From: JAFGUB01 sp050305515
GTDB taxonomy: Bacteria > Campylobacterota > Campylobacteria > Campylobacterales > Sulfurimonadaceae
DNA length: 64,000 nucleotides
Assembly: GCA_050305515.1 (NCBI GenBank)
Contig: JBNLFL010000034.1
Location: 78,494-142,493 of the forward strand
Direction: 5' to 3'
In this document: one piece after another, positions 42,892 through 51,818 of the stretch
Layout of the letters: each line of letters starts with the position of its first letter
Numbering within the stretch: position 1 is the first letter of the stretch
Program-made: the position numbers and the translations under genes
The notes under the pieces: model-generated
Database searches by the model: none
What the model saw: only the letters and a program-made list of their open reading frames with translations
What the model was told of the DNA's origin: nothing

Positions 42892-42901
42892 AAATCTCCT
42901 T

Positions 42902-44185
42902 CTACAAAAATGCAAATACCAGATCGGGAAAGAGCATCACCAGCCCCAACCCCAGCATCTGCAGCAGAATAAACGGTATCACCCCGCGGTAGATCTGGAG
43001 CGTCGTTACCATGGTGCCTGCCGACCCTTTGAGGAAAAAGAGTGCCAGTCCGAACGGCGGCGTCAGAAACGACGCCTGCAGATTGAGTGCGATCAGCACG
43101 GCAAACCAGATGGGATCGATGCCGAAAGCTTCCATAACCGGGACCAGAATCGGTACGATGATAAAGCTGATCTCGATGAAATCGATGAAAAAACCCAGTA
43201 TGAAAATCGCCAGCATCGACACACCGATAAAGACCCAGACTGCTCCGATCTCTTCGCTGAAAAAGGCCACAACAAGATCGGTTCCGCCCAGTTCGTTGAA
43301 GACCAGCGAAAACGCCGTAGCTCCAATAAGGATCATGAAAATCATACCACTGAGCGTGACGGTTCGCATCAGCGCGTCGCCTAACATTTGAACACTCAGC
43401 GTACGGTTCACGGCACTCAGAAGCATGGCACCGAAAACTCCGAAGGCCGCCGATTCGGTAGGCGAAGCGATGCCTGCGAAAATGGAACCCAGCACCGCGA
43501 CCATCAGCGCCAGCGGTGGGAAAACGGCACGAAGCAGCGCCCCCAAAGAGACATGCTGCTCTGAAGGAAGCGCAGGAGCCATATCGGGACGGAACCATGC
43601 CACCAGAAGAATATAAACAATATAGAGCCCCACAAGCAATAATCCCGGCAGCAGTGCTCCCATAAAGAGCTCCCCGACACTGACGCTCATGACGTCGCCG
43701 AGAATAATGAGAATGATCGAGGGCGGTATGATCTGCCCCAGTGTACCGCTTGCTGCCACCGTACCGCTCGCGAGTGACTTTGAATAGCCAGCCTGTACCA
43801 TCAGCGGCAGCGCGATGACGCTCATCATCACCACCGAAGCACTCACGATTCCCGTCGAAGCCGCCAGCATCGCGCCTACCAGAACGACGCTCACCGCCAA
43901 TCCGCCGCGCACGGAACGAAACAGCCCGCCCATTGCCATGAGCAGGTTCTCGGCCATCTGAGATTTTTCCAGAATCAGCCCCATCATGATAAAGAGCGGC
44001 ACCGCCATCAACGTTGCATTGGACATGATGCCGTAGATGCGAAAGCCCAGCAGGTTGAACACTTCAAGACCGAGTGAGGGTTCCAGCAGCGCAAAAAGCA
44101 GTGCCACGCCGCCGAAGACAAACGCCACGGGAATGCCGACCATTAACAGTGCGAGTGCCAGTGCGAACATCAGCAGCGCCATCAT
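42902..44185 (-). CDS. dctM: TRAP transporter large permease subunit
   Basis: 427 residues, about twelve TM helices. Conserved openings MALLMFALALALLMVGIPVAFVFG, LLMAMGGLFRSVRGGLA, TVAASGTLGQIIPPSIILIILG and the C-terminal NLQASFLTPPFGLALFFLKG are DctM/SiaM hallmarks. Moves organic acids or other solutes using the Na+ gradient with a periplasmic binding protein. Overlaps dctQ by four bases. No dctP-like gene in the window. Confidence 0.93.
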   Translation of the reverse strand: MMALLMFALALALLMVGIPVAFVFGGVALLFALLEPSLGLEVFNLLGFRIYGIMSNATLMAVPLFIMMGLILEKSQMAENLLMAMGGLFRSVRGGLAVSVVLVGAMLAASTGIVSASVVMMSVIALPLMVQAGYSKSLASGTVAASGTLGQIIPPSIILIILGDVMSVSVGELFMGALLPGLLLVGLYIVYILLVAWFRPDMAPALPSEQHVSLGALLRAVFPPLALMVAVLGSIFAGIASPTESAAFGVFGAMLLSAVNRTLSVQMLGDALMRTVTLSGMIFMILIGATAFSLVFNELGGTDLVVAFFSEEIGAVWVFIGVSMLAIFILGFFIDFIEISFIIVPILVPVMEAFGIDPIWFAVLIALNLQASFLTPPFGLALFFLKGSAGTMVTTLQIYRGVIPFILLQMLGLGLVMLFPDLVFAFL

Positions 44186-44664
44186 GTTCTTACCTTTGCA
44201 ATGCGTTTGAGCAATTCGGAGAGTGCCTGCACCAGCAGCAGTGCAAACGAGAGCGGCATCAGCGATTTGACAATAAATCGGTACGGGAGTCCTCCCGGAT
44301 CGGATGAGGCTTCAAGCTGCTCAAAACTCTGCATCACGAACTCAAAACCTATGGTCATGATCAGCAGTGAAAAGGGGATTACAAAAAGCACAATGCCGAC
44401 AATATCGACCCAGGCTTTGGTGCGGTCGCTGAAGTGTTCGAAAAAGATATCGACACGTACATGGTGGTCGCGCTGCATGGCGTATCCGATACCCAGCAGT
44501 ATCACCACGTCAAAGAGGTGCCACTCAAGCTCCTGTAACGCTGTGGAGCCGTTTTGAAACAGATAGCGCATCATGGCGTCATACACGACCAGAAGCACCA
44601 GAAATGCCAGAACTCCGGCTCCCAGACGAGCTGCAATGGTGTTGATGCTCTCAAGCGCTTTCAT
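44182..44664 (-). CDS. dctQ: TRAP transporter small permease subunit
   Basis: 160 residues, four TM helices. Typical YDAMMRYLFQNGSTALQELEWHLFD and MQRDHHVRVDIFFEHFS. Partner of the large subunit, overlapping it as ATGA, and overlapping the murF stop by four bases. Substrate unknown. Confidence 0.9.
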   Translation of the reverse strand: MKALESINTIAARLGAGVLAFLVLLVVYDAMMRYLFQNGSTALQELEWHLFDVVILLGIGYAMQRDHHVRVDIFFEHFSDRTKAWVDIVGIVLFVIPFSLLIMTIGFEFVMQSFEQLEASSDPGGLPYRFIVKSLMPLSFALLLVQALSELLKRIAKVRT

Positions 44665-46100
44665 ATGAAATTGGGCGCGTCGTTGGCGAAGAGAATAATG
44701 TCACCGCTTCGGGTCTGGCTTCCCAGAACGCTTTGAAGCGTTGCTTTATCGGCAAGCATGATCCGCTGCGGTACACTCAGATGATGTTCAAAAAGTGCGG
44801 CATTCAGGTTTCCGGTAATGATCGCTACATCAAAGACCTCGTTAATGGCATGAATGAGCTGCTGGTTGAGTTCCGCCGTCGCTTCGACCAGACCCGGAGT
44901 AACGATCACCTTGCGTCCTTCATGGAGCGAACAGAGGCGAATGCCTTCAAGCATCCCGTCAATATTGCCGTTGTAACCGTCATCGAGGATAATCTTGCCG
45001 CCTGCGTCGATACGCTCCAATCGGTGTTCGACGCTCTCCAGACGCGATACGGCGCGGACGATGGCATCACGCTCCATTCCCATGGCATCCGCAACCAGAA
45101 TGGCGGCATTGAGGTTGATGGTCTGAAAGCCTCCAAGGATTTTTGTCTCGAAAGCAACCGTTTCTCCCTTTACATGTAATGTAAAACGTGTCCCTTCAAG
45201 TGTCGCTTCGACATCGGAAATAGCGTCTCCGAAAAAGGTGACTTTTTCATGCGGTTCATCCGTAACCGAGGTGTGTACAAACGCCTGTTCGAGCCGATCG
45301 GACTGCATCAGTTCCAGTTTGGTGCGGACGATATTATCGAGTGTTTTGAAATACTCCAGATGCTGCGGCCCGACCTTGCCGACCACGACAAGATGCGGAT
45401 GCAAAAACTGTGCAATGGTGTAGATATCGCCGCGTTCGCGCGCGCCCGCTTCGCAGATATAGACTTCGGTGTCAGAGGGCAGCGTTTCATTGACATCACG
45501 GATAATGCCGCCGATGGTATTGACGCTGCGCGGCGTCGCATAGACTTTGAACTGCTTTGAAAGAATTTGCGTCATGAAGTTTTTCATACTGGTCTTGCCG
45601 TAACTTCCCGTTACCGCGATGATCTTCAGATTCGGCATGGAAGCGAGTTTTTTTGCGGCCTCTTTCTTGTAGGCGGCAAAAAGAAACTTCTCCATCCCCA
45701 TGCTTCCAAGATACGCCAGTGCCAGAGGAAAGAAGACGCCGTACACTTCACAGGCCTCTTTCACGGTGCAGAGAAAATCCTGAAAGAGTGTCAGCGCGAA
45801 CAGCAGAATCAAAAAACGCTTTACACGCCATGTGAGGACCAGCTTTTTATCGAGCCGTTTGTGCCAGATAAAAAGCGAAGGCAAAATGGCAAAATAGAAA
45901 AAGATCGCAAAATAGACACCCGTAAAATGGTACGCCACAAACGGAATAATGAAATAGATCAGATGCCAGAGCGGTTTATGGTGCTTGAGGACAACCCGCT
46001 CGATCTTGTAGTCATACCACTGCAGATTGGTGATGAGATACCACCCCAGTGCCATAACGAAAAGGAGATTGGTCACAAATAGTCCCATCTGTTCGATCAT
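44661..46100 (-). CDS. murF: MurF-type Mur ligase with membrane N-terminus
   Basis: 479 residues. Adds D-Ala-D-Ala to UDP-MurNAc-tripeptide. The Mur ligase core begins at P-loop GSYGKTS (about 165-171) and continues with RSVNTIGGIIRD, ICEAGARERGD, ILDDGYNGNIDGM and a C-terminal ligase domain. Instead of the usual UDP-sugar-binding domain, residues 1-140 form several TM helices, a form I recall from Campylobacter. ddl sits two genes away, supplying the substrate. An exact palindrome (45170) encodes Leu-His-Val. Confidence 0.87.
   Translation of the reverse strand: MIEQMGLFVTNLLFVMALGWYLITNLQWYDYKIERVVLKHHKPLWHLIYFIIPFVAYHFTGVYFAIFFYFAILPSLFIWHKRLDKKLVLTWRVKRFLILLFALTLFQDFLCTVKEACEVYGVFFPLALAYLGSMGMEKFLFAAYKKEAAKKLASMPNLKIIAVTGSYGKTSMKNFMTQILSKQFKVYATPRSVNTIGGIIRDVNETLPSDTEVYICEAGARERGDIYTIAQFLHPHLVVVGKVGPQHLEYFKTLDNIVRTKLELMQSDRLEQAFVHTSVTDEPHEKVTFFGDAISDVEATLEGTRFTLHVKGETVAFETKILGGFQTINLNAAILVADAMGMERDAIVRAVSRLESVEHRLERIDAGGKIILDDGYNGNIDGMLEGIRLCSLHEGRKVIVTPGLVEATAELNQQLIHAINEVFDVAIITGNLNAALFEHHLSVPQRIMLADKATLQSVLGSQTRSGDIILFANDAPNFI
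45170..45179. repeat. TTACATGTAA, exact, in murF
   Basis: Leu-His-Val phase. Confidence 0.9.
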
Positions 46101-46825
46101 GATGCGTGCTCCATAAAGGTTTCGAGTTGTTTACATGTAAAGCTTTTGTCATGCAGAAAAAAGTAGTGATCGCCCTCGGTAGCAACAAGCTGCGATCCCG
46201 AAATCAGTGCATGGATCTTCTCGGCCGAGGCAAGCGGCGTGGCCGTATCATCGCGTCCCCACAGCAGCAGCGTCCGGCTCCGGCATGCGCCGAAACTTTC
46301 GCTGAAGTTTTCATCCACGACATTTTTGAAGGTCTCGTACATCACATCGCTGAGGCTTTTACCGTCATCCGAAGCGAAATAGCGGCGCAGCGATGCAAAA
46401 CCAAGATTTTTCAGCAGTTTATAGAGTGCGATTTTGGCTTTGACCTTCAAGGGCTTTTCAACCACGATGCCCGAAGTCGCCATCAGCACCAGCGCTTCAG
46501 GAGCGAGCAGCGTCGCCACCTTGCCGCCGAACGAATGGCCGATGATGAGCTCTTTTTTGACCCCCGCAGCGCCACAGAAGCGCTCCATGATAGATGCGTA
46601 GTCTTTTGTCTGCAATACGATATCGCAGTTGGAGTTTCCGAATCCGGGCAGATCGACGTAAATATGGCGCCACTGCGGCAGGCACGCGCCAAGGGCGTTT
46701 CGCATCAGCTCCTTCGAAGCGCCCCATCCGTGCAGAATCAGGCAGTCACGCGGCGCGGAAGGGTTGATGATCTCGTAACTGATGGCGAAATCGGCTCCGG
46801 CGTAGTGAATGCTCTTTTGTGCCAC
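46097..46825 (-). CDS. Alpha/beta hydrolase
   Basis: 242 residues. Oxyanion LILHGWGASKE, nucleophile GHSFGGKVATLL, acid LLLWGRDDTATPL and His EGDHYFF: a complete triad. Substrate unknown; its place between murF and ddl hints at, but does not show, an envelope role. GTG start overlapping the ddl stop by one base (TAGTG). An exact palindrome (46132) encodes Phe-Thr-Cys-Lys. Confidence 0.85.
   Translation of the reverse strand: MAQKSIHYAGADFAISYEIINPSAPRDCLILHGWGASKELMRNALGACLPQWRHIYVDLPGFGNSNCDIVLQTKDYASIMERFCGAAGVKKELIIGHSFGGKVATLLAPEALVLMATSGIVVEKPLKVKAKIALYKLLKNLGFASLRRYFASDDGKSLSDVMYETFKNVVDENFSESFGACRSRTLLLWGRDDTATPLASAEKIHALISGSQLVATEGDHYFFLHDKSFTCKQLETFMEHAS
46132..46141. repeat. TTACATGTAA, exact, in hydrolase
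   Basis: Extends to TTTACATGTAAA; Phe-Thr-Cys-Lys. Confidence 0.9.
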
Positions 46826-47856
46826 TACTTCCCTTTGGCCTGGTTGATGGAGTGGATGTACTGATAGCTCACGCGCGGACGCCGCGCTCCGGGAAGCGAT
46901 TTGAGCAACCCCTGCAGCAGACCTGAGAAGTCTTCAAAAAGGTAATTGGCCATGGAGCCGGGTATGGGATTGATCTCGTTAAGATAGATTTCATCCCCGA
47001 TGACAAAAAAATCACAGCGGATCAGCGCCCCTTCAAAGAGCGGTTCATACAAGGCGCGAAATGCCGCACGCAGTTTTTCAACCACCGACGCATCAAGCTG
47101 CGCCTCATTCACCCGCTCGGAACGCGAGAAGTCGCGGTATTTTTTATCGAAGTCAAGAAACTCCTGTTTTTGAGGCTCTTCGACAATGGAAAAGTGGAGC
47201 ACACCGCCGCTTTTGCAGCCTGCAAGATTGTACTCCCTGACTCCGGCGACAAAGGGCTCGATCAGTACCCGTGAATCCAGTTCAAATGCGACATCGAGCG
47301 CATAATCAAGCTCAGCATCGTTTTTGACCACACTCACGCCGATGGAACTTCCCAGCCGTGCCGGTTTGATGATGAACGGATAAGAAAACGAAGGTTTCTC
47401 CCCGCGCACCAGTATCTCGGAATCAAGCGTTTTTACGCCGACGGATGCGGCGAGCCATTTGGTGTAGCCCTTGTCGAAACTAAACATCGAAGCCTCTTTG
47501 CGCGGCCCGATAAACGCTACATCGTAAAAATCGAGCAGCGCCGCAAGGGAGCCGTCTTCACCGTCGCCGCCATGAACCAGATTGAGCACCGGATTTGAAA
47601 TCAGTGTGGTTGAAAAGGTCTTTTTGAGTTCAAACCCGCCTTTGACGAGTTGCAGTTTTGGCGTTTTTTTATACGCGCCGCCGGAGAAGAACTTCGCCTT
47701 CATCTGCTCTTTTGAAATGCGGTAAAAGGTGTGATCCTGATCGCAAAAGACAAAGTCAAGCTGCCATGCGGGGAGCTTCCCCATAACGGTAATGGCACTG
47801 ACAATGCTGATCTCGTGTTCAAAACTGGCACCGCCGAAAAGAATGGTAAGTTGCAA
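46825..47856 (-). CDS. ddl: D-alanine--D-alanine ligase
   Basis: 343 residues, ATP-grasp. LFGGASFEHEISIVSA at the start, VHGGDGEDGSLAALLDF, PFIIKPARLGSSIGVSVV and the metal site YLNEINPIPGSM. Makes the dipeptide used by MurF. Start TTG with AAGGA six bases upstream; no in-frame ATG precedes the conserved LFGG. Eleven bases separate it from ruvA. Confidence 0.94.
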   Translation of the reverse strand: MQLTILFGGASFEHEISIVSAITVMGKLPAWQLDFVFCDQDHTFYRISKEQMKAKFFSGGAYKKTPKLQLVKGGFELKKTFSTTLISNPVLNLVHGGDGEDGSLAALLDFYDVAFIGPRKEASMFSFDKGYTKWLAASVGVKTLDSEILVRGEKPSFSYPFIIKPARLGSSIGVSVVKNDAELDYALDVAFELDSRVLIEPFVAGVREYNLAGCKSGGVLHFSIVEEPQKQEFLDFDKKYRDFSRSERVNEAQLDASVVEKLRAAFRALYEPLFEGALIRCDFFVIGDEIYLNEINPIPGSMANYLFEDFSGLLQGLLKSLPGARRPRVSYQYIHSINQAKGK

Positions 47857-47867
47857 ATAGCGTCCTT

Positions 47868-48434
47868 TTAAAGGGTCTGAAGTTTTTTAAGCGCCTCTTT
47901 GACAAGGCCCGGCGTCTCGGTCGCGCTGCATTTGGAGAGTACCGAAGCGATCTGCTCTTTTTTAAAGCCCAGCGATTCGAGCGCCAGCATCGCCTCCGAA
48001 GCGGCCAGATTTCCGGAAGCAGCACCGGAGCCGCTGAGCACCGCATCGAAACCGCTCAGTTCGACGAGAATGCGTCCGGCACTTTTGGGGCCGATTCCCG
48101 GAACCCGTTTGAGCATGGTGATGTCGTTGGCGGCGATTACCGAAGCAAACTGTGACGCGGAAAACGTCGAACAGATCGCCATGGCCACCTTGGGCCCGAC
48201 ACCGCTGATCTTGATAAGCCGCTCAAAAAGTAGTTTTTCGCCTTTGTCGGCAAAACCGTAAAGCTGCTGCGCATCTTCGCGGATGATATGGCTTACATGT
48301 AAGCGTACGCGTTCCGCTACAACGGCACCGTACGTCTGCAGCGATATAAAAACCTCATAGGTAATTCCCGAAACGTCCAGATGCACACATGACGGCTCTT
48401 TATGAACAACGTTTCCCTCAATGCCGACAATCAT
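47868..48434 (-). CDS. ruvA: Holliday junction DNA helicase RuvA
   Basis: 188 residues. OB domain (IVGIEGNVVHKEPSCVHLDVSGITYEVF), two HhH motifs (KISGVGPKVAMAI, KRVPGIGPKSAGRILVEL) and a C-terminal domain III that contacts RuvB. Abuts the DUF342 gene upstream. An exact palindrome (48293) encodes Leu-His-Val. Confidence 0.96.
   Translation of the reverse strand: MIVGIEGNVVHKEPSCVHLDVSGITYEVFISLQTYGAVVAERVRLHVSHIIREDAQQLYGFADKGEKLLFERLIKISGVGPKVAMAICSTFSASQFASVIAANDITMLKRVPGIGPKSAGRILVELSGFDAVLSGSGAASGNLAASEAMLALESLGFKKEQIASVLSKCSATETPGLVKEALKKLQTL
48293..48302. repeat. TTACATGTAA, exact, in ruvA
   Basis: Extends to GCTTACATGTAAGC; Leu-His-Val. Confidence 0.9.
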
Positions 48435-50330
48435 TTACGGATGATCCATCGCGACGATTTTATACTCTTCATCAATCTCTTTCAGTCCCAACTCTTTTTC
48501 TTCGCTGTTATGTTGCGGCACATAACTGATCTCCATGACCGGATCGACCAGTTTGAAAATAATTTCGTTATGGTTACGCCACCGGTCGTTATTGATAACA
48601 CGGGCTTCAAAAATATCATTCTGCGCGGCATTGAACCTGGCCTGCAGCAGTTCGCATTTTTCATCCTGCTGGCGCAATTCCACCTTCAAGGCTTCGAGCC
48701 GCTCGTAATAGGCATGAAACTCTTTGTATTTCTTGACAAATGCGGACGGCATTGTAACACCGCTTTTCTTATACTGCACGAGTCGCTTTTTAATATCGAG
48801 GTAAGCCGACTCGTTTTTCCTGATCAGCTGCGTGTAATGAGCTGTTTCGGCACTGATCTCTTTTTTACGCTGTTGCGCCTCTTTGAGACGTTTTTCACCC
48901 TCTTCGACCGTGCCTTTGCACTCCTGTGCGATGAGCGGGTCAATCACCAGCATATTCTCGCCGCCCTGAAGCTTGTTAATGACGATCCGGTGTGCCGCAA
49001 AGATCTTGACATGCGATCCCAGAATCTCGATGGTAACCTCTTTAGCTCTGATGATACCGCCGATGGCCTGCTTGACATTCACGATGTCACCTTCCACTTC
49101 ACCGTGTTCGAGACGCGTGATGTTGATCTCCTTGCCTTTGGCCATCCCTTTGTGAATGTTAATGTTCAGGCGCTCCGATTCGATAAAAGAGCTTTGATGC
49201 GTCTGTCCTTCGATAACGGCATTCATCGAACGTATCTTGGCTTTGGGACCGACGTTGCCTTCAATATGGATCTCGTTGACTTCGACTTCCATCCCCATAC
49301 CGATGGCATCTTTCATGACATCTTTTTCCTTGACGTTGATGGAGACATCGGCATTAAGATCCGTTTCGATCGAACCGGTCGTTTTAAAACTGATTTCGGT
49401 AACGTCCACTTCGCTGCGGATATCATAGGTCGCATTTTCAAACGTGACATAGCCGTTTTGTTTTGCCCGGTATTTAATGCTCTTTTCATCTTCATTGACG
49501 CTGATCTTTTCGCTAACGGCAAACGTAGGCTCATATTTGATGACCGGTTCGGCAGGTTCGATAAATTCGCCCCGACAATTCCGCCCGGGTTCCCCTTTTC
49601 GGGGCTTGATGTATTCGATCAACAGCTCTTCGGCAATCGCTGAGAGCAGATAGCCCCGTTTGGAGTAATCGACACGGTCGGTATCATTTTGCTGCTGCTT
49701 CCGTTTTGCCTCGTAATGCAGAATGAGTTTGTCATTGACTGTTGGAACAGGTTCGATGCCCTGTGCGACCTGATAGACCTCTTTCTCTGCGAATTCAAGG
49801 GTTTCGTTCACCTGAAGTTTGGCCCGAAGCATATTGACCGATTCGCTCATTGAATGGTCAAAGAGGTGGATCATCAGATGCGCCCGAAGTTTTTTCTTGT
49901 TGATAAATAGAATCATGTCTTTGATAAAATCCGGATAATACTGTAGTTTCGATCCCGGTTTTATCGTCACATAGACCTTGGTCAATTCCGAGTTGGCCCC
50001 GATAGAGAGATCAAGTTCGGGGAACGTCGGTGCTTCCGTCGCAGTAAATATCTCAATCTCATACGTCTGCCTGATCTGGAAATCGGGACTCAGCATCAGT
50101 GTGTTGCCGTCGAGCTCACGTACCTCATCGGCCGTGAGTTCTTCCCACTCTTCACTCTCGTCTTTCGTCTTTTTGGAGAAGGTCTGACTTGAGAGCAGTG
50201 TAAAATCCAGCGAATTGGGGGGAACTTTGTAGCTTGATGCCACCTTTACGAGTTCTTTGGCGACATTATCCGTACGTACGACAACCGGCTGAATCGTTTT
50301 GATAGTGGCAGTTGCGGCTGGTGACTCCAA
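48435..50330 (-). CDS. DUF342/FapA-family protein
   Basis: 631 residues. N-terminal variable half, then the FapA beta-helix region (ITRLEHGEVEGDIVNVKQAIGGIIRAKE, IKIRSMNAVIEG-like turns) and a C-terminal coiled coil with QQRKKEISAETAHYTQLIRKNESAYLD. FapA proteins are linked to cell-envelope polymer or flagellar functions, though unproven. TTG start with AGGA upstream. The same neighbour order ruvA-DUF342-murJ is one I recall in Campylobacter. Confidence 0.82.
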   Translation of the reverse strand: MESPAATATIKTIQPVVVRTDNVAKELVKVASSYKVPPNSLDFTLLSSQTFSKKTKDESEEWEELTADEVRELDGNTLMLSPDFQIRQTYEIEIFTATEAPTFPELDLSIGANSELTKVYVTIKPGSKLQYYPDFIKDMILFINKKKLRAHLMIHLFDHSMSESVNMLRAKLQVNETLEFAEKEVYQVAQGIEPVPTVNDKLILHYEAKRKQQQNDTDRVDYSKRGYLLSAIAEELLIEYIKPRKGEPGRNCRGEFIEPAEPVIKYEPTFAVSEKISVNEDEKSIKYRAKQNGYVTFENATYDIRSEVDVTEISFKTTGSIETDLNADVSINVKEKDVMKDAIGMGMEVEVNEIHIEGNVGPKAKIRSMNAVIEGQTHQSSFIESERLNINIHKGMAKGKEINITRLEHGEVEGDIVNVKQAIGGIIRAKEVTIEILGSHVKIFAAHRIVINKLQGGENMLVIDPLIAQECKGTVEEGEKRLKEAQQRKKEISAETAHYTQLIRKNESAYLDIKKRLVQYKKSGVTMPSAFVKKYKEFHAYYERLEALKVELRQQDEKCELLQARFNAAQNDIFEARVINNDRWRNHNEIIFKLVDPVMEISYVPQHNSEEKELGLKEIDEEYKIVAMDHP

Positions 50331-50411
50331 GGAATATCCTGTGTATCGATGATTGTGTTACATTTTAATCGGCATTTGGTTAAACTTTTGTAAAAAGTCT
50401 CGCAACATCCC

Positions 50412-51818
50412 ATGTTTAAAGCCATTTTCACCAATTCTGCCGGTATTCTTTTCTCGCGTATCCTCGGATTTGCACGCGATCTGTTAATGGCATCTCAACT
50501 CGGGGCCAATCTCTACAGCGATATTTTTTTCATCGCCTTCAAACTTCCCAACCTTTTTCGGCGTATTTTTGCCGAAGGCGCGTTCACACAGGCTTTCCTG
50601 CCCGCTTTTACCCGATCAAAACACAAAGCCGTTTTTTCGCTTTATATCTTCGTATTGTTTCTTAGTGTCATCATGCTTCTAAGTTTTGCCGTCACCTTCT
50701 TTAGCGAAGGTGCGGCAAAGATGATTGCGCTGGGCTTCGATGCCCGAACGGTTGCACTGGCAGCACCTTATGTCGCCATCAATTTCTGGTATCTGCCGCT
50801 GATCTTCGCCGTTACGTTTCTCGCAACGCTGTTACAGTACAAAAACCACTTTGCAACCACCGCCTATGCCACGGGTCTACTCAACATCGTTCTCATTCTT
50901 GCCCTGCTGCTTTCACGCGAACTCTCGCAGGAAGCTATGGTCACCTATCTGAGCTACGGCGTGGTTCTCGGCGGCGCGGCACAGCTTTTGACGCATATCG
51001 TCGCACTTTATGCCACAGGGCTGCATCCCCTGCTGATTGGCGGCGCGCGCTACTTTCGCAAAAAGGCCCCGCTCATCCGCAGCGAGACGCGGCGCTTCTC
51101 AAAACAGTTTTTTCCGGCAGTCTGGGGCAATTCGACGGCGCAGTTTTCAGCCTTTCTCGATACCTGGCTGGCCAGTTTCCTCGCCACCGGTGCCATCAGC
51201 TACCTCTACTACGCCAACCGTGTCTTTCAGCTCCCTCTGGCACTTTTTGCCATCGCAACCTCCATTGCTCTTTTTCCAAAAGTATCACGCCATCTCAAGC
51301 ATAACGACGAGCAAAAGGCGTCGCTGATGCTCGGACGCGCATTCTGGTTTCTGGCATTTCTTCTGGGACTGAGCACAATAGGCGGCATCATTCTCGCTCC
51401 CGAAATCACCGCCCTGCTTTTTGAGCACGGCGCCTTTACATGTAACGATACCGAAGCCACATCGCTGGTGCTGCAGATGTATCTTGCGGGACTGCTTCCC
51501 TTCGGACTTTCCAAACTCTTTTCGCTCTGGCTTTACGCCCAGAACCGTCAGGGCGAAGCCGCCAGAATCGCCACCTGGTCGCTGGGGTCGAACATACTTT
51601 TTTCACTCGCGCTGATTGTGCCGCTCGAAGCCGCCGGACTCGCGCTGGCCACATCCATCAGCGGCCTTATCGGCTTTATCGCCACGCTGCGCGCTTTCGG
51701 AGAGAAACGCTTTTTGGCTATAATCGCACACAAATTTGGCCTTTACTGGCTGGTCGGCATGGCACTTTTTACCCTGCTTGCGCTTTTTTTCAAGGAACTC
51801 CTGCATGCGTCTTTATGA
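50412..51818 (+). CDS. murJ: Lipid II flippase MurJ
   Basis: 468 residues, about thirteen to fourteen TM helices. SRILGFARDLLMASQLGANLYSDIFFIAFKLPNLFRRIFAEGAF is a textbook MviN/MurJ opening, and GNSTAQFSAFLDTWLASFL the TM7-8 region. Flips lipid II across the inner membrane, completing the murF/ddl theme of this locus. Overlaps cysS by 14 bases. An exact palindrome (51436) encodes Phe-Thr-Cys-Asn. Confidence 0.93.
   Translation: MFKAIFTNSAGILFSRILGFARDLLMASQLGANLYSDIFFIAFKLPNLFRRIFAEGAFTQAFLPAFTRSKHKAVFSLYIFVLFLSVIMLLSFAVTFFSEGAAKMIALGFDARTVALAAPYVAINFWYLPLIFAVTFLATLLQYKNHFATTAYATGLLNIVLILALLLSRELSQEAMVTYLSYGVVLGGAAQLLTHIVALYATGLHPLLIGGARYFRKKAPLIRSETRRFSKQFFPAVWGNSTAQFSAFLDTWLASFLATGAISYLYYANRVFQLPLALFAIATSIALFPKVSRHLKHNDEQKASLMLGRAFWFLAFLLGLSTIGGIILAPEITALLFEHGAFTCNDTEATSLVLQMYLAGLLPFGLSKLFSLWLYAQNRQGEAARIATWSLGSNILFSLALIVPLEAAGLALATSISGLIGFIATLRAFGEKRFLAIIAHKFGLYWLVGMALFTLLALFFKELLHASL
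51436..51445. repeat. TTACATGTAA, exact, in murJ
   Basis: Phe-Thr-Cys-Asn phase. Confidence 0.9.
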
